Assembly: GCA_026389975.1 (NCBI GenBank)
Contig: JAPLGV010000116.1
Coordinates: 1 to 11,367 of the forward strand
Reading direction: 5' to 3'
DNA: 11,367 bases
From: Chloroflexota bacterium
GTDB taxonomy: Bacteria; Chloroflexota; Anaerolineae; Anaerolineales; Villigracilaceae
The notes under the pieces are model-generated. The model was not told the origin of the DNA, made no database searches, and saw only the letters and a program-made list of their open reading frames with translations. Positions 4,863 through 11,367 of this stretch are shown one piece after another. The number at the start of each line of letters is the position of its first letter. The stretch's first letter is position 1. Both the position numbers and the translations under genes were made by a program.

Positions 4863-7800
4863 TTATGCCATCATACTGCCAACTTCGATGAGGGTCTTGA
4901 CAATCTCCTCCGGCAGGACGGCCGGGGCAATGCCCAATGCCTTGCAAGTCAGTATTTTATGGGCAGTAACCTCCACTGCATCGGTCATGTCGGCGGCGCG
5001 GCGCAGGCTGCTGCCCGCCACCACCAGTCCATGATTCTGCATCAGCGCGGCGATGCCGGTCATGCCTATCGCTTTGGCCACTTCGTCGCCAAGTTCATTC
5101 GTCCCGGGCATAATGAACGGCACGACCGGAACGTCCCCGATGAAAGCCGCTTCGGTGGAAATGGGCAGGAAGTGGGTGCCGGTGATCGCCATCAGCGTGG
5201 CCTGAGGGGCATGAGTGTGAACCACCGCAGTAATCTCGGGGCGCATCTTATAGATGGCGCAATGCACGCGCCGCTCACTGGAGGCGGTGTAATCTGTATC
5301 CCCGATGATCCTGCCTTCCAGGTCAATGCGCACCATCATATCGGGACGCAGGTCACCTTTGAAGATGGCGCTGGGGGTGATCCAAATTTCATTCGGGTTG
5401 TCGTCACAGCGGGCGCTGATGTTGCCACCGGTCGGGGTGATCAACCCCTTGGCATATAACTCATTGGTCACCTGCAGGATATGGTCGCGAATGTCACCGG
5501 TCTTGAATACAGCAGGCGCTGCGGGCATGTAGGCAACCGCGGCCTGCGTTGCAGCCGGAGCGGGTGTCGCTGGGGCGACCGGAACGGAGATGCCAATCCC
5601 GGTCAGGTCCCCGGGATCGCCTAATTTTTGGCGCGCTTCTGTATAAAGCCGATTCATGTTCCCTTGAATGCGAATGAAGGCCATTGCCTTGCCGGTGTCG
5701 CCGCTGAAGGAAAGCTTACCGCTGGTGGCCGCTTTGGTAGCATTGACACGTCCGGTGAACATCCCATCCAGGATGTCAGCGCTCATCTTGAGTTTCACGT
5801 CCGGTTCGCGCGGCGGATTTTCCAGCCCTGCACCCACCTTGCCATCCACGAAACTCAGGAAGAATGACTGATCCATATCCTTGACTGTGAATAAGAAGAC
5901 GACATTCTTGCTTTTGGCAAAACTGACCATCTCCTTGTCGGTGATGATGGAAGCGGTGAATTCTTTCAAGATGGCAATCATCTTTTCGCGCGCCGCACTG
6001 TTTGCTGTCATGGGAGCGGCTGCGGGAGCTGGAACCGCGGCAGGCATCGAAGCAGGAGCAACTGGCACCGGAGCGGCCGATGGCGCTGCACGCAGTGTCA
6101 TCAGGTCGCCGGGGTCGCCAATCTTCTGGCGCGCTTCGCTGTACAAACGGTTCATATTTTTCTGGATGCGGATGAATGACATGGCCTTGCCAGTGTCACC
6201 GCTGAACGAGAGTTTGCCGCTGGTGGCAGCTTTAGTCGCATTGACACGTCCGGTGAACATCCCATCCAGGATATCAGCGCTCATCTTGAGTTTCACGTCC
6301 GGTTCGCGCGGCGGGTTGCCCAAGCCGGAGTCCACTTTACCGTCCATAAAGCCCATGAAGAATGACTGGTCAATATCTTTGACGGTGAAGGAAAAAACTA
6401 CGTTCTTGCCCTTCGCAAAGTCGGCCATTTCCTTGTCTGCCACAATCCGGGTAGTGAACTCCTGCAGGATCTGGAGCAGTTTTTCCAGTGTAGCACTGGT
6501 GTTGGTTGTTGCCATAAGTTCCACCTTTCCACTAATCGAAGCAGTTTGCGGTTCAGCGGCAAGCATGCCACCTTGCTTTTCATCAGAAGCCGTTTCACTG
6601 GATATTTGCTTTTGGGCGGCGACATCCAGGTCGGTCGCGCCCGGCCCCGGAGCCGAAGCTTGTTCCTCGAGCGCCTTCTCGTCCGTTTTGCGCGCTCCGG
6701 TCCAGGTAAAGGATTCCAGCGTGGCTGGATTGAGCAGGTACTTCGGCTTCTTACCTCCCAGCAGCAGATTCAACTCACTGATAATTATCTCCCCCTGGTG
6801 GGCGCCCACCTCGAGCGTATTGCCTCCCACATGCGGGGTTGCGATGACGTTCGGGAAGGCCAGCAGCGGGTCGTCGGCCGCCGGCGGTTCGACCGGGAAC
6901 ACGTCGAAGGCCGCCCCACCCAATCTGCCGGACCTCAATGCTGCCAGCAAAGCCTCCTGTTCCACCAGTGCGGCCCGCGCCGTGTTGACCAAAAATCCGC
7001 CCGTTTTCATCAAGTCGAAGGCTTTGGTATTCAGCATGCCGCGCGTCCCGTCGGTGACCGGGGCATGCAGGCTGACGAAATCGCTCTCGGCCAGCAGGCG
7101 TTCGAACGATACTTTTTCCGCCCCCATCAGGACCGTCTGTTCGGCGCTCAGGAACGGGTCGAAGAGCAGGATGCGCGTCCCGAAAGGCAGTACGCGCTGG
7201 ATGACTTTTCTGCCAATCGCACCGCCGCCGACCACACCGATGGTTTTATGCCAAAGTTCAATTCCCACAGCAACAGCATCGGCATTGCGCGCCGGGGTGT
7301 TGGTGACCGGAACGCCGGCGGAGGTGCAAGCCTGGATGTCAATGTTGACCGGGTTGCCACGGCAGACGACGATCATACGCAGGTCGGGCAGTTTGAGCAG
7401 GGCTTCGGCGTCGACGATGTCCACTTCGGTGACGAAAACCTGGTAGTCTTTCAGGGTCTGCACCAGGTCATCGCCAGTGAGCAGGATGCCTTCGGTGCGG
7501 TAGGGCTTGTAGGTCACCTCGCCAATCTCTCGCAGTTGGCGCAGGGCGGTCTCGTCCACTTCGGCGCTGATATAGATGTTGGGACGGAAGGAGACAGACG
7601 CCGCGCCGCCGCTTTCCATGGCGGACAGGCCAGCCATCATGGTCTCGGTGATGTTGCTGGCGGCGACCATATCCGCCGGCCGGCGCTCCTGGCGCAGGGA
7701 TTGCCAGTCGGCGTAGAGGGCCTGGTAGGTGGACGAGTCCGCGCCGGGCTGGTGCTCGCGGGAGGTGTGCGCCAGTTTTTTCGCGCCCGTTGCCAGGTCC

Positions 7801-9170
7801 GGGAAGAGACCGGCAGCGACCCCGGCGCAGATGGCCGCGCCCAGAGCCGTCGCTTCTGCCGAGGCGCTGACGTGTACGTTGCATTTCATAACGTTGCTGA
7901 TGATTTCTGTCCAGGCCGCGCTGCGGGTGATCCCACCACTCAGCCACAAGTCTGAAAGCGTGCCGCCCGAGATGTGTAAAATCTGCTCGACGTTGGCGCG
8001 CACCGCGTAGGCCATCCCTTCCAGGACGGCGCGGGCTAAATCGGCGCGGCCTTCCTCTCCCAGGCGGGCGATGACAGACGAGAAGGTCAGGTTGTCCACG
8101 GGCGGCTCGAGGGCTGAGGCATTGAAAACCGCCGCTCCAATGGTGGAGTGCATGCCGTGCGCACCGGGGACGGAGGTTTCCGCCTCGGCGGTCAGCATGG
8201 CCACCGGGTTGGGGGCGTCGGCGTGCATCAAGCGGGCCATCCATTCAAGGGTCGAGCCCATCTGCCCGGCGTTGCTTTCGAGAACGTACAGACCGGGGAT
8301 GACGTGCAGCCCGGTCCAGATGCGCATTTCGGGGTCGCTGACGAGGTGGTCAACTGCCATCTGCACCGGTGTGGTCGTTCCGGCCACCACGCCGATCTGC
8401 CCGGCGGAGACGACCCCCGCGCCGAGCAGGCCGCACTGCGTGTCGGGTCCGCCGACTGCCACCGGGATACCGGGGAGAAGTCCCAGGTTGGCGGCAGCTT
8501 CTTTGGTAAGTTTACCCAGTTTGCTCCCGGCCTGTTTCAGAGACGGGAAAATCTTCTCCGGGAACCCAAGCGATTTGATGAGCGTGCTGGCCCATTTCCG
8601 GCTTTTCAAGTCAAAGAGCAGGCTCTCAGCGGCCTGGGCGGGCTCGGAGGCCAGTTGGCCGGTCAGCATGTAGCCAACCCAGTCGCTGATGCTCAGCGCG
8701 GCGTGAACCTCCTTGAACTGTTCGGGGTGGGTGTCCTTCAGCCACAGCAAACGCGCCGCCATGAAAATCGGGTTGGGGGCGTGACCGGTGAGCCGGTAGA
8801 GTTCCTCGCCGCGTTCCACGGCCAGTCCCATGCCCTGCTCCACCGCACGCGAGTCGCGATTAGGAGTGGCGAGCAGCACGTTCCCCTTTTTGTCAATCGC
8901 CACCAGGCTGTGACGCATGCTGGTGGCGGCCACACCGGCCACTTCCTGCGGGGCTGCCCCAGCCTTCTTGAGTGCTTCCTGCGTCGTCTCGCCCAGCACG
9001 CGCCAGACGGCATCTGTGTCGAGTTTGAAGGCAAAGCCTCCGGCTTGCGGGTCGGGGGGCAGCGTCCAGGCGTGAAAGACGCTGACGGTTTCACCGGTAT
9101 CCGCATTTACCAGCAGGCAGCGCCCTCCCCCGCCGCCTACGTCAAGACCGATGAGATATTTTCCTGACAT
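4863..9170 (-). CDS. Five-module fusion: FGGY kinase, 2-hydroxyacid dehydrogenase-like, SCP2, SCP2, class II aldolase
   Basis: A single 1435-residue frame starts at ATG 9168-9170 with AGGAGG four bases upstream (9175-9180). Residues 1-495 are an FGGY sugar kinase (LDVGGGGGRCLL at the N-terminus, GGPDTQCGLLGAG with catalytic Asp243, ATP-site blocks VAGTTTP and LWLSGGITRSAAW); ISDWVGYMLTG and DPEM...HVIPG resemble autoinducer-2 kinase LsrK. Residues 528-820 resemble D-2-hydroxyacid dehydrogenases (GGGAIG 648-653, VNTAR, VEPP, TPHVGG), but a conserved block before the Rossmann loop seems missing. Residues 892-1018 and 1060-1184 are SCP2 domains. Residues 1222-1435 are a class II aldolase with TGGNISAR, Glu1299 in SSER, metal ligands His1318, His1320 and His1380. 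Linkers at about 821-890, 1027-1060 and 1195-1221 are acidic or Pro/Ala-rich. No signal or membrane segment is seen, so it is cytoplasmic. The domains are confident; substrate and fusion integrity in vivo are not known. Confidence 0.88.
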   Translation of the reverse strand: MSGKYLIGLDVGGGGGRCLLVNADTGETVSVFHAWTLPPDPQAGGFAFKLDTDAVWRVLGETTQEALKKAGAAPQEVAGVAATSMRHSLVAIDKKGNVLLATPNRDSRAVEQGMGLAVERGEELYRLTGHAPNPIFMAARLLWLKDTHPEQFKEVHAALSISDWVGYMLTGQLASEPAQAAESLLFDLKSRKWASTLIKSLGFPEKIFPSLKQAGSKLGKLTKEAAANLGLLPGIPVAVGGPDTQCGLLGAGVVSAGQIGVVAGTTTPVQMAVDHLVSDPEMRIWTGLHVIPGLYVLESNAGQMGSTLEWMARLMHADAPNPVAMLTAEAETSVPGAHGMHSTIGAAVFNASALEPPVDNLTFSSVIARLGEEGRADLARAVLEGMAYAVRANVEQILHISGGTLSDLWLSGGITRSAAWTEIISNVMKCNVHVSASAEATALGAAICAGVAAGLFPDLATGAKKLAHTSREHQPGADSSTYQALYADWQSLRQERRPADMVAASNITETMMAGLSAMESGGAASVSFRPNIYISAEVDETALRQLREIGEVTYKPYRTEGILLTGDDLVQTLKDYQVFVTEVDIVDAEALLKLPDLRMIVVCRGNPVNIDIQACTSAGVPVTNTPARNADAVAVGIELWHKTIGVVGGGAIGRKVIQRVLPFGTRILLFDPFLSAEQTVLMGAEKVSFERLLAESDFVSLHAPVTDGTRGMLNTKAFDLMKTGGFLVNTARAALVEQEALLAALRSGRLGGAAFDVFPVEPPAADDPLLAFPNVIATPHVGGNTLEVGAHQGEIIISELNLLLGGKKPKYLLNPATLESFTWTGARKTDEKALEEQASAPGPGATDLDVAAQKQISSETASDEKQGGMLAAEPQTASISGKVELMATTNTSATLEKLLQILQEFTTRIVADKEMADFAKGKNVVFSFTVKDIDQSFFMGFMDGKVDSGLGNPPREPDVKLKMSADILDGMFTGRVNATKAATSGKLSFSGDTGKAMSFIRIQKNMNRLYSEARQKIGDPGDLMTLRAAPSAAPVPVAPASMPAAVPAPAAAPMTANSAAREKMIAILKEFTASIITDKEMVSFAKSKNVVFLFTVKDMDQSFFLSFVDGKVGAGLENPPREPDVKLKMSADILDGMFTGRVNATKAATSGKLSFSGDTGKAMAFIRIQGNMNRLYTEARQKLGDPGDLTGIGISVPVAPATPAPAATQAAVAYMPAAPAVFKTGDIRDHILQVTNELYAKGLITPTGGNISARCDDNPNEIWITPSAIFKGDLRPDMMVRIDLEGRIIGDTDYTASSERRVHCAIYKMRPEITAVVHTHAPQATLMAITGTHFLPISTEAAFIGDVPVVPFIMPGTNELGDEVAKAIGMTGIAALMQNHGLVVAGSSLRRAADMTDAVEVTAHKILTCKALGIAPAVLPEEIVKTLIEVGSMMA
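5619..6497. repeat. Tandem duplication encoding the two SCP2 domains
   Basis: Two direct copies of about 375 bases (5619-5993 and 6117-6497) are offset by 498 bases (166 codons) and separated by the Pro/Ala linker. Bases 5740-5816 and 6238-6314 match at 76 of 77 positions, with the one difference at 5775/6273. The protein stretch from NPPREPDVKL to SGDTGKAM is identical in both copies. Flanking parts differ more, so the duplication is either recent or kept uniform by gene conversion. Confidence 0.9.
6513..6526 (-). promoter_or_regulatory. Internal ribosome binding site and ATG before the first SCP2 domain
   Basis: Inside the giant gene, Met886 (ATG at 6513-6515) has AGGTGG at 6521-6526, five bases upstream, which is one base from the consensus AGGAGG. 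The following residues MATTNTSATLEKLLQ look like a normal N-terminus of a free SCP2 protein. It may be a relict of an ancestral separate gene, or still give a 550-residue SCP2-SCP2-aldolase product. I see no similar signal before the dehydrogenase, second SCP2 or aldolase modules. Confidence 0.45.
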
Positions 9171-9227
9171 ACGACCTCCTTATCTTCGTTGATGGTGAAT
9201 TGAATAAGGTCAACCAGGCTACGGAGC

Positions 9228-9386
9228 CTAGCCGTTGGTGCGGTACCACTCGACTGCTTTGCGCAGAGCTTCACGCGCCAGGATGTAGGTGTAACCAAGT
9301 ACGTGCATGGCTTTGACGGAACTAAAATATTCTTTCTTGCTATTGGTAATCCTTTCTGAATGGTCAGATAAGAACCTGTCCTTAGA
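9228..9386 (-). pseudogene. 3' remnant of an NAD-dependent sugar epimerase/dehydratase gene
   Basis: On the minus strand a frame ending at TAG (9228-9230) encodes a C-terminal tail with KKEYFSSVKAMHVLGYT followed by AREALRKAVEWYRTNG. This fits the end of extended SDR sugar epimerases (HpnA-like), whose C-termini read K-A-x-x-x-L-G-Y, then E-A-L-x-x-A-V-x-W-Y-x-x-N-G. Only about 50 of the usual 320 or so residues remain. Going upstream, the frame runs into the G-rich repeats (9387 onward) and meets a stop near 9447, and no Rossmann motif is present. No ribosome site precedes any start codon in it. It is best read as a gene whose 5' part was lost, perhaps through recombination at the repeats. 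The family assignment rests on a short tail. Confidence 0.55.
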
Positions 9387-9524
9387 TGCCCCATGCCCCG
9401 TGCCCCGTGCCCCGTGCAGGAACTGGGACTTCCGCAGAAACCGGGGCTACTACGCCCCGTGCGGGAACCGGGACTACACCGCCCCGTGCGAGAACCGGGA
9501 CTACCTCGCTGGAACCGGGACTAC
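9387..9524. repeat. Compound minisatellite at the 3' end of the AOR gene
   Basis: Two linked repeat types are present. First, four heptamers TGCCCCR run without gaps from 9387 to 9414, followed by TGC. Second, five copies of a 14-mer close to GGAACCGGGACTAC begin at 9419, 9437, 9464, 9491 and 9511. The third and fourth copies are in exact 27-base periods that also contain GCCCCGTGCG, so the heptamer looks derived from the long unit. The last copies encode the final residues (VVVPVPAR) and stop codon of the AOR protein; the rest is non-coding. Confidence 0.85.
9389..9413 (-). other. Perfect G-quadruplex motif between AOR and the fusion gene
   Basis: On the minus strand the heptamer array reads as four runs of exactly four G, each separated by three bases (CAC, CAC, CAT). 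This is a textbook G4-N3 quadruplex-forming pattern. It lies on the strand that is transcribed into the mRNA, about 90 bases after the AOR stop and 220 bases before the fusion gene start. It could therefore fold in RNA, or in the displaced non-template DNA strand. Folding is predicted, not shown. Confidence 0.7.
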
Positions 9525-11367
9525 CACGTCCAGATCCAACTCCTGGACTGTCTCTGGCAGGGGGAGACCCGTCTGCGGGTCAATTCCCAGGAATTCGAAA
9601 TAGGTCTTCGCCATGGCTTCCATGTCCAGCGTGCGGTTGGCCACCGGACCGGTAGACTGCGGCGGGTCGCCACGCTCGCGGGCAGGCAAGGTAAATTGAG
9701 GGGGCAGCCCGTGTTTGGCATTGAAAGCGTGGCGTAATACTTGAATCCGCTTGCCAATCTGGAAAAACCTGGCCTGATCCATTCCCCAGCCGGTGGCAGC
9801 GTTGAGCCATTCCACGAAAGGCGGCTGGCCCATCAGCAGGGCGAACTGGCACAAGCCCAGCGAATCGCAGGCGCGGTAGAGTGGCATGGCGATTGCCTGC
9901 GTGACGCCCTTCCCGGCGTAATCGTAACGCGCGGCTGGATGGCGTCCATGCAGAGCGAAATAGGGCGCGAACGAGGCCACCGCTGCGTTGCCGGCGTTGG
10001 TGGCGGTATGGCGGCCGGGCGCCGGGTCGAGGGCGTAACCGGCGGCGACACCCGGTTCATAGATGCCGCGATGCATGGGGAGTTCCTGTCCCCCGGCATG
10101 AATGGCGGCCGCCTGAGCTTCCGGGCGGAGACGCTGCGCGGCCTTCTGCACGCCATCAGCCAGCCAGTCGCCCAGGCCGGGGGTCCGGGCAGCGATACGT
10201 CCGGTCAGTTCGAGCACAGCGGCGCCATCACCCCATTTCAGCGGCAATTCACCGGCCAGTTCCGGTGGCAGCCAGCCTTTCTCGGCGCATTCCAGCGCGA
10301 AAGCGATGACACCGCCGGTCGAGATGGAATCCAGCCCGGCCATGTTGCAGACGTGGTTGCAGCGCATGACCGTCGCCAAGTCGCTGACCATTGTCATTGG
10401 GCCGAAGGATGCCAGCGTCTCGTATTCCGGCTTGTAACCCAAGCTTCCGTCCGGCTGGGTCACGATCCCGCCGCAAGCCACCGGGCAGGAGTGGCAGGCA
10501 TAGGGTCGCACGAGCGGGCGAACGACAGCCTGGTCGCTCAAACCCTCGGAGAGTTCGAGCGGAAAATCGCGGTAGCCGATGCCGGTCCAGTTACGCACCG
10601 GCGTGTCGCCCAGTTCGACCAGCATAGCAGTCCCGGCAGAGGTGCCATAGCGCCTGTACGAGTCGACCACCATGTCCATAGGGCCGCCGCTGAAGCGGGT
10701 ATGGAAACGGCGCAAGACCGGCAGCAAGCGGGTCATCAAGGCGGGGATGCGCGCCGACATGCCGGAAGGCTTGCGGCGGAAGAGAGAGATATATGCGGAG
10801 GTGGCGGACTTGAAGGCTTTCGGGTCGGCCAGCAGCGGGCGGGACCTGCCGCGGGCGGTGACCGCTTTGAGTTTTTTCGATCCCATGACTGCACCCAGCC
10901 CGCAGCGTGCGGCTAAACGTCCATCGTGGTTGACGATGCCGGAGATGAGCGAGAGTCTTTCTCCTGCCGGACCGATGCAGGCAGTACGGGCATCCGAGGC
11001 GGTCTCTATGCGCAAAGCCTCTTCCGTCTGGCGCACATCCTGTCCCCACAGGTGAGACGCGTCGCGGATTTCGATATTCCCGCCGTCAATATACAGATAG
11101 ACCGGCTTCTCCGCCTGTCCGCTGACGAACAACCCGTCCCAGCCTGCGCCGCGCAGAGCCGGGCCGAAATCCCCACCGCAGTTGGCTTCGCCCCAGGCGC
11201 CGGTCAGGGGCGAGCGGGCGGCAACCATGAACCGTCCGCTGAACTGCGCACCTGAGCCAGTCAAAAGGCCGGGCAGGAAGGCCAGGATATTGTCTGCGCC
11301 GAGAGGATCTGCGCCAGGCGGGATGCGTTGAACCAGGTAATGGACGCCCAGACCAACTCCCCCCAAA
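9501..11367 (-). CDS. Aldehyde:ferredoxin oxidoreductase (tungsten/molybdopterin), N-terminus beyond window
   Basis: Residues here are counted from the window edge; about 35 N-terminal residues are missing. The protein oxidises an aldehyde to a carboxylate and reduces ferredoxin, using a bis-pterin tungsten (or molybdenum) cofactor and one 4Fe-4S cluster. The frame enters at LGGVGLG, the usual LGGRGLG of the family, followed by PPGADPLGADN. Pterin-site block ANCGGDFGPALRGAGWDG is at 61-78 and GSKKLKAV at 162-169. The cluster ligands are C291-H-S-C294-P-V-A-C298, and the fourth ligand Cys506 is in DSLGLC. PEYETLASFGP is at 313-323. Length and motifs suggest an intact enzyme. The last residues VVVPVPAR are encoded by the minisatellite, so the tail beyond DLD may not be ancestral. 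It is upstream of and in the same direction as the fusion gene. Which aldehyde it uses cannot be told from sequence. Confidence 0.93.
   Translation of the reverse strand, partial: LGGVGLGVHYLVQRIPPGADPLGADNILAFLPGLLTGSGAQFSGRFMVAARSPLTGAWGEANCGGDFGPALRGAGWDGLFVSGQAEKPVYLYIDGGNIEIRDASHLWGQDVRQTEEALRIETASDARTACIGPAGERLSLISGIVNHDGRLAARCGLGAVMGSKKLKAVTARGRSRPLLADPKAFKSATSAYISLFRRKPSGMSARIPALMTRLLPVLRRFHTRFSGGPMDMVVDSYRRYGTSAGTAMLVELGDTPVRNWTGIGYRDFPLELSEGLSDQAVVRPLVRPYACHSCPVACGGIVTQPDGSLGYKPEYETLASFGPMTMVSDLATVMRCNHVCNMAGLDSISTGGVIAFALECAEKGWLPPELAGELPLKWGDGAAVLELTGRIAARTPGLGDWLADGVQKAAQRLRPEAQAAAIHAGGQELPMHRGIYEPGVAAGYALDPAPGRHTATNAGNAAVASFAPYFALHGRHPAARYDYAGKGVTQAIAMPLYRACDSLGLCQFALLMGQPPFVEWLNAATGWGMDQARFFQIGKRIQVLRHAFNAKHGLPPQFTLPARERGDPPQSTGPVANRTLDMEAMAKTYFEFLGIDPQTGLPLPETVQELDLDVVVPVPAR

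Noticed and set aside
5881..7955. Very long open frames (521 and 469 codons) on the plus strand opposite the fusion gene
   Set aside because: They are antisense to clearly recognisable domains. Their translations are Ser/Arg/Gly-rich without motifs, and they are explained by codon bias in GC-rich DNA.
8148..9167. A 339-codon plus-strand frame opposite the kinase module
   Set aside because: It mirrors the FGGY kinase codons and shows no family features.
9137..9394. An 85-codon minus-strand frame across the start of the fusion gene
   Set aside because: It is out of frame with both the epimerase remnant and the kinase, lacks a ribosome site and resembles nothing.
9419..9524. Possible small CRISPR array in the spaced 14-mers
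   Set aside because: The repeats are short and imperfect, the spacers are only 4-13 bases and resemble one another, part of the array is coding, and no cas gene is in view.
9741..10916. A 391-codon plus-strand frame opposite the AOR gene
   Set aside because: It is antisense to conserved AOR motifs including the 4Fe-4S cysteines, has low complexity, and has no ribosome binding site that I can see.

Overview
The window looks like a moderately GC-rich chromosome piece from an anaerobic bacterium, most likely Chloroflexota (Anaerolineae-like). That placement is inference. It rests on a type 2 isopentenyl diphosphate isomerase, a tungsten-type aldehyde:ferredoxin oxidoreductase (AOR), and the style of the kinase/dehydrogenase/SCP2/aldolase proteins. 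No rRNA or marker gene confirms it.

Left part (1-4811). The plus strand opens with the last 29 codons of a succinyl-CoA ligase alpha subunit (sucD), followed by two hairpins. A single acyl carrier protein gene (acpP) lies on the minus strand. It is divergent from a tightly packed four-gene plus-strand operon (564-4648): type 2 IPP isomerase (fni), two unrecognised glycoside-hydrolase-like TIM-barrel proteins (the second starting inside the stop of the first, GTGA), and a short-chain polyprenyl diphosphate synthase of probable geranylgeranyl type. The first and last genes make C20 prenyl diphosphate from isoprene units; the role of the two middle proteins is unknown. A tRNA-Gly(CCC) with its own extended -10 promoter and a strong terminator closes this half.

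Right part (4863-11367, all minus strand). The order of transcription is an AOR gene cut by the window edge, a 330 bp gap, then one uninterrupted 1435-codon gene. The gap holds a compound G-rich minisatellite with a perfect G-quadruplex motif and the 3' remnant of an NAD-dependent sugar epimerase gene. The giant gene encodes, in order, an FGGY carbohydrate kinase (closest in motifs to autoinducer-2 kinase LsrK), a D-2-hydroxyacid-dehydrogenase-like module that seems to lack a conserved internal block, two almost identical SCP2 (sterol-carrier-like) domains, and a class II aldolase with an intact metal site. Pro/Ala-rich or acidic linkers join the modules.

The giant fusion is the most unusual object here. 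Kinase plus class II aldolase is the logic of fuculose/rhamnulose-type pathways (phosphorylate a ketose, then cleave it to a triose phosphate and an aldehyde). An AOR next door could oxidise such an aldehyde to an acid with ferredoxin as acceptor. The tandem SCP2 domains on flexible arms suggest a hydrophobic ligand or carrier role. This pathway is a hypothesis; the sequence shows the architecture, not the substrate.
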